The translations under genes were made by a program, and so were the position numbers. Positions 7,135 to 15,382 of a DNA stretch of 64,000 nt are shown piece by piece. Numbering within the stretch: the first letter of the stretch is position 1; each line of letters begins with the position of its first letter. The notes beneath the pieces were generated by a model. It was not told where the DNA came from. It saw only the letters and a program-made list of their open reading frames with translations, and made no database searches. The DNA comes from Phyllobacteriaceae bacterium (GTDB taxonomy: Bacteria > Pseudomonadota > Alphaproteobacteria > Rhizobiales > Rhizobiaceae): contig JANSXT010000013.1 of NCBI GenBank assembly GCA_024742765.1, forward strand, positions 1 to 64,000, written 5' to 3'.

Positions 7135-8193
7135 TCAACGGGCCGCCGCCGATTTTCCCGCCACAGCAATGCCGGCGGGCGGTCCGGTGCTGGTGCCCGG
7201 CACAAGACTTGCCTCAAGCAGCATATGGTCGACGCCGCGCCGCCCCTCGACCATGTCGATCAGCATGTCCGCGCAGTGCCGGCCCGCTTCGCCAATGCCC
7301 GAGCGGATCACCGTCAGACCCATGCCGTCCGGTCCGATGTCGAGAAACGACAGCTTGTCGTCATAGCTGACGATGGAAATATCCGTTCCGGGCGCCAGAC
7401 CGCGTTCGCGCACCGCGCCCATCACACCAAGTGCCGAAAGGGCGCTGGCGACGAGAACCGCCGTCGGCGGGTCGTCGCCCGCAAGAAAAGCGGTCATCGC
7501 CTCATATCCGACCGGCTCGATCATCTCGTTGCTCGACATCAGGAGCGGATCGACCGCGATGCCGGCTTCGCGCAGCGCCTCTTCATAGCCCTCGCGCCGC
7601 CGCCGGGCGAACACCATATGCTCCCAGCCATTGACCAGCGCGATCCGCCGATGCCCCAGGCCGATCAGATGGCGCGTCGCCTCGGCAAAGGCGCGACGGT
7701 TGTTCACGTCGACCCAGCAATAGCTTGCTTCGTCCTGCAGGGTGCGGCCGTGCACGACGAAGGGCAGCCCCAGGCCCTGCAAGAGGCCGGGGCGGGCATC
7801 ATTGGCGACCGGCCCGTGCACGATCACCCCATCGACGCGGCGGTTGCGCTTGATCGCCCGGTAGGTCTCGGTTTCCTTTTCCGCATCGACCACCGAGATC
7901 AGCATGTCATAACCGCGCCGGTTGTAGACGGTCCCCGCGCCGGCGATGAAATCGGTGAAGTGCGGATTGATCATGTCGTGCTTGGAAATGGGCACCACAT
8001 GGCCGATCGTCCGGGTCTTGCCTGTCGCAAGCCGGCGTGCGCTCGAATTGGGCGCGTAATTGTGCTCGCGCGCCGCATCGATCACCCGCTGCCGCGTTGC
8101 CTCGCTGACCTCCGGATATCCGTTCAGCGCCCGGCTGACCGTCGTCTGTGAGAGCCCGAGTTTCTCGGAAAGCTCCTTCAAATTGGCCAACAT
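7135..8193 (-). CDS. aglR: LacI-family repressor of alpha-glucoside utilisation
   Basis: 352 residues. N-terminal LacI helix-turn-helix at about residues 4-30 (LSEKLGLSQTTVSRALNGYP) with the hinge helix ending NSSARRLATGKT, then a periplasmic-binding-protein-like effector domain to the C-terminus. It is divergent from the aglEFGAK operon, the arrangement described for AglR in Sinorhizobium meliloti. Three CAAAGNGCTTTG-type palindromes lie in the shared promoter region, one just 20 bp upstream of its own start, suggesting autoregulation as well as control of the transport operon. Confidence 0.9.
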   Translation of the reverse strand: MLANLKELSEKLGLSQTTVSRALNGYPEVSEATRQRVIDAAREHNYAPNSSARRLATGKTRTIGHVVPISKHDMINPHFTDFIAGAGTVYNRRGYDMLISVVDAEKETETYRAIKRNRRVDGVIVHGPVANDARPGLLQGLGLPFVVHGRTLQDEASYCWVDVNNRRAFAEATRHLIGLGHRRIALVNGWEHMVFARRRREGYEEALREAGIAVDPLLMSSNEMIEPVGYEAMTAFLAGDDPPTAVLVASALSALGVMGAVRERGLAPGTDISIVSYDDKLSFLDIGPDGMGLTVIRSGIGEAGRHCADMLIDMVEGRRGVDHMLLEASLVPGTSTGPPAGIAVAGKSAAAR

Positions 8194-8212
8194 CTCCTCC
8201 CGATCATCGGCT

Positions 8213-8224
8213 CAAAGGGCTTTG
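8213..8224. promoter_or_regulatory. LacI-type operator, repressor-proximal
   Basis: CAAAGGGCTTTG, a palindrome apart from the central base pair, 20 bp upstream of the aglR start. Same core as the two sites on the aglE side. Confidence 0.6.
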
Positions 8225-8346
8225 AACGGTCTATCAAGACGCACAATGTCCCGTTAGGCAAGCCCGTTGCGGCATTTGCCGGTACGCCCCGACCGCCTTG
8301 TCCGAACGATCCGTTGCGTTTGCTGTGAGGGAACTCTGTGGGGGGA

Positions 8347-8357
8347 CAAAGCGCTTG
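8347..8357. promoter_or_regulatory. LacI-type operator, middle site
   Basis: CAAAGCGCTTG contains the perfect inverted core AAGCGCTT. It lies 46 bp upstream of the stronger site at 8393. Confidence 0.55.
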
Positions 8358-8392
8358 ACTCGCTGCGCTTCCACGACCAAAGTCGGGCAAGC

Positions 8393-8404
8393 CAAAGCGC
8401 TTTG
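8393..8404. promoter_or_regulatory. LacI-type operator overlapping the agl promoter
   Basis: CAAAGCGCTTTG is a perfect 12-bp palindrome, the classic LacI/GalR-family operator form with a central CG. It overlaps a possible -35 hexamer TTGACT (8402-8407), so repressor binding would block transcription of aglE. Confidence 0.7.
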
Positions 8405-8462
8405 ACTGCGCGTGGTTGTTCGTATCGTACCAATGCGCGACATCGATCTGGGAGGATCACCG

Positions 8463-9821
8463 ATGAAAAGAACTCTTCTGGCCGGCGTGGCCGGTTTTGC
8501 CGTGCTGGCCGCCGGCAGCGTCCAGGCACAGGACCTCGTTTTCCCCGTCGGCGAAGGCGATTTCAGCTGGGAAAGCTACAATGAATGGGCCGAATCAGCG
8601 CCTGATCTGAGCGGCCAGACCGTGACGATTGCCGGTCCGTGGCTGCAGCCCGAGGACGAAGTGTTCCGTTCGGCGATCGCCTATTTCGCCGCCGCCACCG
8701 GCGCCGAAGCGATCTACACCGGCTCGGACTCGTTCGAACAGCAGATCGTCATTGATGCGGAAGCGGGCTCGGCGCCGAACGTTGCGGTCTTCCCGCAGCC
8801 CGGCCTTGCCGCCGACATGGCATCGCGCGGCCTTCTGTCGCCGCTGCCCGAAGGCATGGGCGAATGGGTCGCCGAGAATTATGGCGCCGGCGAAAGCTGG
8901 GTCGATCTGGGCACCTACGCCGACGAGAATGGCGAAGATCAGCTTTATGGCTTCTTCTACAATGTCAACGTCAAGAGCCTGGTCTGGTACGTGCCCGAGA
9001 ACTTCGAGGATGCGGGCTATGACGTGCCTGAATCGATGGAAGACCTCAAGGCGCTGACCGAGCAGATCGCCGCCGATGGCGAAACGCCCTGGTGCATCGG
9101 TCTGGGATCGGGCGCGGCGACCGGCTGGCCGGCAACCGACTGGGTCGAGGACATCATGCTGCGCACCCAGCCGCCGGAAGTCTATGACGGCTGGACCACC
9201 AACGAAGTGCCGTTCAACGACGAGCGCGTCGTCGCCGCGATCGAGGAGTTCGGCTGGTTTGCCCGCAATGACGATTACGTCTCCGGCGGCGCCGGTCAGG
9301 TGGCCTCCACCGACTTCCGCGATTCGCCCAAGGGCCTGTTTGCTTCGCCGCCTCAGTGCTACATGCACCGCCAGGCCTCGTTCGTGCCCGCCTTCTTCCC
9401 CGAAGGCATCGAGTTCGGCGAGGATGTGGACTTCTTCTACTTCCCGTCCTTTGCCGAAAAGGACCTTGGCAATCCGGTTCTGGGCGGCGGTACGCTGATG
9501 TCGATCACCGATCCGTCCGAAGCCACGAACCATCTCATGGAGTTCTTCAAGCTTCCGATCGCCCATGAGATCATGATGGCGCAGACCGGCTTCCTGACAC
9601 CGCACAAGGGCGTCAATGCCGACACCTACATGAACGATGCGCTGAAGGGCCAGGGCGAAATTCTCGTCAACGCCACCACCTTCCGCTTCGACGGTTCCGA
9701 CCTGATGCCCGGTGGCGTCGGCGCCGGCACCTTCTGGACCGGCATGGTCGACTATACCGGCGGCAAGGACGCCCAGGCTGTGGCCGACGAAATCCAGGCC
9801 AGCTGGGACGCGCTGAAGTAA
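8463..9821 (+). CDS. aglE: Alpha-glucoside ABC transporter substrate-binding protein
   Basis: 452 residues from the ATG at 8463, preceded by GGGAGG. Signal peptide about residues 1-22 (ending SVQA before QDLV). It is a cluster B (maltose-type) extracellular solute-binding protein: YTGSDSFEQQIVIDAEAG near the N-terminus, and a tryptophan-rich sugar-binding core (ETPWCIGLGSGAATGWPATD, then WVEDIML). As the first gene of aglEFGAK it captures alpha-glucosides such as sucrose, trehalose or maltose in the periplasm (known for the family). A strong hairpin follows it, which typically raises the level of the binding protein relative to the permeases. Confidence 0.93.
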   Translation: MKRTLLAGVAGFAVLAAGSVQAQDLVFPVGEGDFSWESYNEWAESAPDLSGQTVTIAGPWLQPEDEVFRSAIAYFAAATGAEAIYTGSDSFEQQIVIDAEAGSAPNVAVFPQPGLAADMASRGLLSPLPEGMGEWVAENYGAGESWVDLGTYADENGEDQLYGFFYNVNVKSLVWYVPENFEDAGYDVPESMEDLKALTEQIAADGETPWCIGLGSGAATGWPATDWVEDIMLRTQPPEVYDGWTTNEVPFNDERVVAAIEEFGWFARNDDYVSGGAGQVASTDFRDSPKGLFASPPQCYMHRQASFVPAFFPEGIEFGEDVDFFYFPSFAEKDLGNPVLGGGTLMSITDPSEATNHLMEFFKLPIAHEIMMAQTGFLTPHKGVNADTYMNDALKGQGEILVNATTFRFDGSDLMPGGVGAGTFWTGMVDYTGGKDAQAVADEIQASWDALK

Positions 9822-9843
9822 GCGCCGCATCGATCTGACAAGA

Positions 9844-9869
9844 GCGGAAGGCGGCACGCCGCCTTCCGC
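9844..9869 (+). terminator. Intercistronic 12-bp stem hairpin after aglE
   Basis: GCGGAAGGCGGC (9844-9855) is followed after AC by its perfect complement GCCGCCTTCCGC (9858-9869). There is no T-run. It sits 22 bases after the aglE stop inside the operon, so it is more likely an RNA-stabilising or partial-termination hairpin than a full terminator. Confidence 0.55.
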
Positions 9870-9931
9870 CGTCCAGGGATAAAGAGCGCACGCCGGGCCC
9901 CGGTCCGGTCATGCTGCGCCGGGAGGGCACC

Positions 9932-11164
9932 ATGAACCCAGCATTGCAGGGTCTCATCACGATATTGGTGGGCGTCGGCGGCTGCGTCGGATATTTCTAC
10001 TTTTCCAACCAGATCCTCGACAAGGTGATCTTTCCGGCCAAGGGACCGAAGGCGGGCGACAACATCAATCGCGCCAACCAGGTGCGCCCCTGGCTGTTCC
10101 TGTTCCCCGCAATCTTCGCACTCGGGCTTTATCTCGGCTATCCGGTGATCGAGACGCTGCGCCTTTCGCTGACCGACCGGGCCCAGGGCGGCGCCTTCGT
10201 CGGTTTCGCCAATTACAACCAGATGATGGCCGAGCCAAAATTCTGGGAAGCGATCCGCAACAACATGCTCTGGCTGATCGTCGTGCCCGCCGCATCGACG
10301 GGCTTCGGCCTTCTGGTCGCCCAGCTTACCGACCGCATCTCCTGGGGCAACATCGCCAAGTCGCTGATCTTCATGCCGATGGCGATCTCTTTTGTCGGCG
10401 CCTCGGTCATCTTCAAGCTCATCTATGATGCGCGGCCCGCCGAAACCGCCCAGATCGGCATTTTGAACGCCATCTGGATGCAGTTCGACGCCGGCTTCGG
10501 ATCGCTGTTCGTGCTGCAATTGCTGCCGACGATCGTGCTGCTCGGCTTTGCCGCCATCGTCGGCTACACGGCCTATGTTCTGGTCAGCCCGATCATCGAC
10601 CGCGAAGGGCAAAGGTCGGTGTCGTTCATCCCGCTGCGGCTGATCGGCGCGCTGCTCGGCGTCTGGCTGGTCTGGATGTCGCTGTCCTCGCTGATCGGCG
10701 TCTGGACCGCCAACCCGCCCTATGGCGAGCCACAACAATGGCTGACATTGCCCTTCTGGAACAATTTCTTCCTGATGGTGGTCCTGATCTGGATCCAGAC
10801 CGGCTTTGCCATGGTCATCCTGTCGGCGGCGCTGCGCGGCATTCCCGAGGAGACCATCGAGGCGGCGATCATCGACGGCGCCAATCCGTTCCAGATCTTC
10901 TTCAAGATCAAGGTGCCGCAGATCATGGGCACCATCGTCGTCGTCTGGACGACGATCACCATCACTGTGCTCAAGGTCTTCGACATCGTCTTCGCGATGA
11001 CCAACGGCCAGTGGGAGACCCAGGTTCTGGCCAACTACATGTACGACAAGCTGTTCCGCGCCAATGACTGGGGTGTCGGCTCGGCCAGCGCGATGGTGAT
11101 CATGCTGCTGGTGACGCCGATCCTGGTCTGGAACGTCTACAATGCCCGCAAGGAGATGCGCTGA
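9932..11164 (+). CDS. aglF: Alpha-glucoside ABC transporter permease AglF
   Basis: 410 residues from the ATG at 9932, which has GGGAGG 5 bases upstream. An N-terminal TM helix (about 5-25) precedes a MalF-type permease core of six to eight helices. The cytoplasmic EAA loop that contacts the ATPase is visible as EETIEAAIIDGANPFQIFFK followed by IKVPQI, near residue 310. The stop overlaps the aglG start by one base. Confidence 0.93.
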   Translation: MNPALQGLITILVGVGGCVGYFYFSNQILDKVIFPAKGPKAGDNINRANQVRPWLFLFPAIFALGLYLGYPVIETLRLSLTDRAQGGAFVGFANYNQMMAEPKFWEAIRNNMLWLIVVPAASTGFGLLVAQLTDRISWGNIAKSLIFMPMAISFVGASVIFKLIYDARPAETAQIGILNAIWMQFDAGFGSLFVLQLLPTIVLLGFAAIVGYTAYVLVSPIIDREGQRSVSFIPLRLIGALLGVWLVWMSLSSLIGVWTANPPYGEPQQWLTLPFWNNFFLMVVLIWIQTGFAMVILSAALRGIPEETIEAAIIDGANPFQIFFKIKVPQIMGTIVVVWTTITITVLKVFDIVFAMTNGQWETQVLANYMYDKLFRANDWGVGSASAMVIMLLVTPILVWNVYNARKEMR

Positions 11165-12321
11165 TGAGTGACACCGTCGGTACCAAATCCGCTCTGGGCT
11201 GGGCGGTCCACATTTCCGTTGCCGCGCTGGTGCTTTTGTGGCTGTTCCCGACCGTCGGCCTGCTGATTTCCTCGTTCCGCACCGCCGACCAGATTTCGGC
11301 ATCGGGCTGGTGGGCCTCGCTGTCGACCTCCGAACAGGTCATCCAGGTGCGCACCGGCGGCCGTGACGCCGCAAGCGAGCAGGACGGCGTCTTCGTCGTC
11401 CAAGGCAACATACTGACCGACGGCGAGGATGCGCCGGGCGCCGTCGAGATCGTCGATTATGGCGTCTCGTCGCGCGCCATCGGCGCCTATCAGATCGGCG
11501 AGACGGCCGAATTCGGCGACGGCGAAACGCTGACGCTGAACGCCGACGGCACCTATCTCTACACCAGCGTCGAAGAGCCGGGCCGACGCGGCCAGCGCGT
11601 CTTTGTCACAGCGCTTCTGCCTCCCGATTTCACGACCGAAAACTATCAGACCGTGCTGTTTTCGGGCACCGGCCAGGACAATATGGCCAAAGCCTTCTTC
11701 AACACGCTGACCGTGGTGATCCCGGCGACCATCATCCCCATCCTGATCGCGGCCTTTGCGGCCTATGCGCTCGCCTGGATGGAATTCCCTGGGCGGGCGC
11801 TGTTGATCGCGGCGGTGGTCGGGCTTCTCGTCGTACCGTTGCAACTGGCGCTGATCCCGTTGTTACAGCTTCACAATGCAGTGGGGATCGGCAAGGGCTA
11901 TCTGGGTGTCTGGCTGGCGCACACCGGCTTTGGCCTGCCGCTCGCGATCTACCTTTTGCGCAACTATATGGTCGGCCTGCCGCGCGACATCATCGAAAAT
12001 GCCCGCGTCGACGGCGCCACCGACTTCCAGATCTTCGTGCGGATCATCCTGCCGCTGTCGTTCCCGGCGCTCGCCTCGTTCGCCATCTTCCAGTTCCTGT
12101 GGACCTGGAACGACCTGCTCGTCGCGCTGGTCTTCCTCATCGATGCGACCGGCGAGACGACCGTGATGACCCGGCAGATCGTCGAACTGCTCGGCACGCG
12201 CGGCGGCAACTGGGAAATCCTGGCAACGGCGGCGTTCGTTTCGATCGCCGTGCCGCTCGCTGTCTTCTTCGCCATGCAACGGTATCTGGTGCGCGGCCTT
12301 CTGGCCGGCTCGGTCAAATAG
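11164..12321 (+). CDS. aglG: Alpha-glucoside ABC transporter permease AglG
   Basis: 385 residues. TM1 is near residues 13-37. It is followed by a long periplasmic insertion of about 120 residues characteristic of AglG-type permeases, then a MalG-type core of five helices. The EAA loop is DIIENARVDGATDFQIFVR at about residue 275-295. It pairs with AglF to form the membrane channel of the importer and is translationally coupled to aglF by a 1-base overlap. Confidence 0.93.
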   Translation: MSDTVGTKSALGWAVHISVAALVLLWLFPTVGLLISSFRTADQISASGWWASLSTSEQVIQVRTGGRDAASEQDGVFVVQGNILTDGEDAPGAVEIVDYGVSSRAIGAYQIGETAEFGDGETLTLNADGTYLYTSVEEPGRRGQRVFVTALLPPDFTTENYQTVLFSGTGQDNMAKAFFNTLTVVIPATIIPILIAAFAAYALAWMEFPGRALLIAAVVGLLVVPLQLALIPLLQLHNAVGIGKGYLGVWLAHTGFGLPLAIYLLRNYMVGLPRDIIENARVDGATDFQIFVRIILPLSFPALASFAIFQFLWTWNDLLVALVFLIDATGETTVMTRQIVELLGTRGGNWEILATAAFVSIAVPLAVFFAMQRYLVRGLLAGSVK

Positions 12322-12333
12322 GAAAATCCATCC

Positions 12334-14022
12334 GTGAACGTCATCTACGACATGCCGGCCGAAAAGGCCCCCGGACTTGTCACAAGCCACGAAACCGACC
12401 GTGACTGGTGGCGCGGCGCGGTGATCTACCAGATCTATCCGCGTTCCTTCCAGGACACCAACAATGACGGCATCGGCGATCTGCGCGGCATCACGCGCCG
12501 GCTGCCCTATGTCGCCTCGCTCGGTGTCGATGCGATCTGGGTCTCGCCCTTCTTCAAGTCGCCGATGGACGATTTCGGCTATGATGTCAGCGACTATCGC
12601 GCCGTCGATCCGATGTTTGGCACGCTTGCGGACTTCGATGCGATGATCGCCGAGGCGCACCGGCTGGGCCTCAAGGTGATGATCGACCAGGTCCTGTCGC
12701 ACACCTCCGACCAGCATCACTGGTTCCGCCACAGCCGCATGGATAAGACCAACCGCTATGCCGACTGGTATGTGTGGGCCGACCCCAAGGATGACGGCAC
12801 GCCGCCCAACAATTGGTTGTCGATTTTCGGCGGTTCGGCCTGGGAGTGGGACACCAACCGCAGGCAGTATTACCTGCACAACTTCCTCAAGAGCCAGCCG
12901 GATTTGAACTTCCACAATCAGGACGTGCAGGAAGCCCTGCTCGCCGATGTGCGCTTCTGGCTCGATCGCGGTGTCGACGGCTTCAGGCTGGACACGGTGA
13001 ACTTCTATGTTCATTCGGCAGGTCTCGAGAACAATCCGGCCCTGGCGCCCGAACTGCGCAACTCGACGATCGCGCCGGACGTCAATCCCTACAACCACCA
13101 GGATCATCTCTACGACAAGAGCCAACCGGAGAACCTTGCCTTCCTGGAACGCTTCCGTGCGCTGCTCGACGAATATCCAGCCGCAGCCGCGGTGGGCGAA
13201 GTGGGCGACGCGCAACGCGGCCTGCAGATCGTCGCCGACTACACCGCCGGCAGCGACCGCATGCACATGTGCTATTCGTTCGACTTTTTGTCCTCGACCC
13301 GCCTGACTGCCGAGCGCGTGCGCGAGGTCGTCCAGGAGTTCGAGGATGCGGCGCCGACAGGCTGGTGCTGCTGGGCGTTTTCCAACCATGACGTGGTGCG
13401 CCATGGCAGCCGGTGGGCCGACCATGTGGTCGACCGCAACGGGTTCCTGAAGATGAATGCCACGCTGATCCTGACGCTGCGCGGGTCGGTGTGCCTTTAT
13501 CAGGGCGAGGAACTCGGGCTCACGGAAGCGGTGCTCGATTTCGAGGACTTGCAGGACCCCTATGGCATCCAGTTCTGGCCCACCTTCAAGGGCCGCGACG
13601 GCTGCCGCACGCCGATGGTGTGGAGCCACAATGAGCCTAATGCCGGCTTTTCGGAGGGCAAGCCCTGGCTGCCGGTGCCCTATGAACATCTGACCAGCAC
13701 GGCCGACCTGCAGGCCGATCGCGACGAAAGCATTCTGGAGCATTATCGCCGGATGCTCGCCTTCCGCGAACGCCATCAGGTTTTTGCCAAGGGCTCGATC
13801 ACTTTTTTCGATGGGCCGGACAATGTGCTGATGTTCGTCCGCGAGCACCAGGGCACGAAGATGCTGGTCGTCATCAACATGAGCGACCGGCCCCGTTCGG
13901 TCGAACTGGGCGACAAGGGCTGGCAGGCCGTCGAAAACAGCCCGCACGGCGATGTGCCGTGCGAGGGCGGCACGCTGGAACTGGCGCCCTATGGCGCGTT
14001 TTTCGCGACCATGGATGCATAG
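12334..14022 (+). CDS. aglA: GH13 alpha-glucosidase
   Basis: 562 residues starting at a GTG 12 bases after aglG. It is a glycoside hydrolase family 13 (alpha-amylase clan) barrel. N-terminal VIYQIYPRSFQDTNNDGIGD, region I DQVLSHTSDQHHWF, catalytic nucleophile Asp in DGFRLDTVNF (about residue 217), acid/base Glu in VGEVGDAQ (about 289) and the transition-state Asp in SNHDVVRHG (about 352). No signal peptide, so it hydrolyses imported alpha-glucosides in the cytoplasm. The oligo-1,6-glucosidase/sucrose-isomerase type subfamily fits AglA. Confidence 0.94.
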   Translation: MNVIYDMPAEKAPGLVTSHETDRDWWRGAVIYQIYPRSFQDTNNDGIGDLRGITRRLPYVASLGVDAIWVSPFFKSPMDDFGYDVSDYRAVDPMFGTLADFDAMIAEAHRLGLKVMIDQVLSHTSDQHHWFRHSRMDKTNRYADWYVWADPKDDGTPPNNWLSIFGGSAWEWDTNRRQYYLHNFLKSQPDLNFHNQDVQEALLADVRFWLDRGVDGFRLDTVNFYVHSAGLENNPALAPELRNSTIAPDVNPYNHQDHLYDKSQPENLAFLERFRALLDEYPAAAAVGEVGDAQRGLQIVADYTAGSDRMHMCYSFDFLSSTRLTAERVREVVQEFEDAAPTGWCCWAFSNHDVVRHGSRWADHVVDRNGFLKMNATLILTLRGSVCLYQGEELGLTEAVLDFEDLQDPYGIQFWPTFKGRDGCRTPMVWSHNEPNAGFSEGKPWLPVPYEHLTSTADLQADRDESILEHYRRMLAFRERHQVFAKGSITFFDGPDNVLMFVREHQGTKMLVVINMSDRPRSVELGDKGWQAVENSPHGDVPCEGGTLELAPYGAFFATMDA

Positions 14023-14057
14023 GAACCGGCGCACACAATCGCCGGCGGGAGGAGACG

Positions 14058-15176
14058 ATGGCTGATCTGAAACTGACGAAGATCGTCAAGGCATATGGCG
14101 ATGTCGAGGTGCTGCATGGCATCGACCTGGAGATAAAGAGCGGCGAATTCGTCGTCTTTGTCGGCCCGTCGGGCTGCGGCAAGTCGACCCTTTTGCGCAC
14201 CATTGCGGGACTGGAGCGGATCACGGCAGGCACGATGGAAATCGACGGGCGCGTCGTCAACAACATCCCGCCATCGGAGCGCGGCATCGCCATGGTGTTC
14301 CAGACCTATGCGCTCTACCCGCACATGACGGTCTACGACAACATGGCCTTCGGCATGCGGCTGGCCAAGAAGTCCAAGCAGGAGATCGACGAACGTGTGA
14401 GCAATGCCGCCGAGATCCTGCAACTGGGCCCTTATCTGGACCGTTTGCCCAAGGCCCTTTCAGGCGGTCAGCGCCAGCGCGTCGCCATCGGCCGCGCCAT
14501 CTGCCGCGATCCCAAGGTCTTCCTGTTCGACGAACCGCTGTCGAACCTCGATGCGGCGCTGCGCGTGGCGACCCGGATCGAGATCGCCAAGTTGAGCGAG
14601 ACCATGCCCGACACGACGATGATCTACGTCACCCACGACCAGGTCGAGGCGATGACGCTGGCCGACCGTATCGTGGTGCTGCGCGGCGGCTATGTCGAAC
14701 AGGTCGGCGCGCCGATGGAACTTTACCACAAGCCCGCCAACCTGTTCGTCGCCCAGTTCATCGGCTCGCCCGCCATGAACATTCTCGACGCTTCGGTCAC
14801 GTCGACCGCAGGCGGGGACATTGCCGTCGACGTCGAAAGCGGCGGCAAGGCGAGCGTGCCGATCGCAGGCACGGGCGCCAAGTCCGGCGATGCGGTCAAG
14901 CTCGGCGTTCGTCCTGAGGATCTGCGCATTGCCGGCGACGGTGAGACGCCGATCGTCAACGGCAAGGTCGACATTGTCGAGGCGCTCGGCGAGGTGACGC
15001 TGCTCTATGTCCGTGTCGAGGGCCATGAGGAAGCCGTGCTGGCCAAGCTGCCGGGCTACCATGACATCGAACGCGGCACCGCCATCGCGCTGACCGGCGA
15101 TGCCGAGGCGCTGCACCTTTTTGATTCCGACGGCCAGTCCATGGCGCGCAAGGCCGAGGCGAAAGAGGCGGCTTAG
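14058..15176 (+). CDS. aglK: Alpha-glucoside ABC transporter ATP-binding protein
   Basis: 372 residues from the ATG at 14058 (GGGAGGAG upstream). Walker A is GPSGCGKST, Q-loop VFQTYALYPHM, signature LSGGQRQRVAIGRA, Walker B VFLFDEPLSNLD, H-loop YVTHDQVEAM. A C-terminal TOBE-type regulatory domain of about 130 residues places it in the MalK/UgpC class. It energises the AglEFG importer and is the last gene of the operon. An unusual palindromic repeat, not a plain terminator, follows. Confidence 0.94.
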   Translation: MADLKLTKIVKAYGDVEVLHGIDLEIKSGEFVVFVGPSGCGKSTLLRTIAGLERITAGTMEIDGRVVNNIPPSERGIAMVFQTYALYPHMTVYDNMAFGMRLAKKSKQEIDERVSNAAEILQLGPYLDRLPKALSGGQRQRVAIGRAICRDPKVFLFDEPLSNLDAALRVATRIEIAKLSETMPDTTMIYVTHDQVEAMTLADRIVVLRGGYVEQVGAPMELYHKPANLFVAQFIGSPAMNILDASVTSTAGGDIAVDVESGGKASVPIAGTGAKSGDAVKLGVRPEDLRIAGDGETPIVNGKVDIVEALGEVTLLYVRVEGHEEAVLAKLPGYHDIERGTAIALTGDAEALHLFDSDGQSMARKAEAKEAA

Positions 15177-15195
15177 CGCTTTTCGACCACACCGA

Positions 15196-15352
15196 CCCCC
15201 ACCCTTCATCCCTCCCCCGAAAGCGGACGAGGGAAGACCTCCACATTGCGCCAGACATGATGCCCAAAGGTCGGGCTTCGATCGTGAAAGAAATTGCCGC
15301 AGCGCTGACGTCCTCCCTCCCACGCTTGCGGGGGAGGGATGAAGGGTGGGGG
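15196..15352. repeat. Long palindromic intergenic repeat between aglK and the dehydratase
   Basis: The arms 15196-15218 and 15330-15352 are perfect 23-bp complements, C-rich on the left and G-rich on the right. The pairing continues imperfectly inward for about another 20 bp per side, giving a 157-bp element that could fold into a long hairpin. Its position between convergent genes and its C/G-rich ends resemble dispersed palindromic elements common in Hyphomicrobiales intergenic regions. It may also act as a bidirectional terminator. Confidence 0.7.
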
Positions 15353-15382
15353 TTTAACGCCGTCGGCGACAGTTCGCGTGCC

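Noticed and set aside
9752-11302. A 516-codon minus-strand frame across aglE-aglF
   Set aside because: Opposed by two clear transporter genes; its product is a low-complexity His/Asp/Arg shadow.
11863-14034. A 723-codon open frame antisense to aglG and aglA
   Set aside because: It mirrors the codon pattern of the strong GH13 gene on the other strand and has no domain of its own; high-GC DNA yields such shadows.
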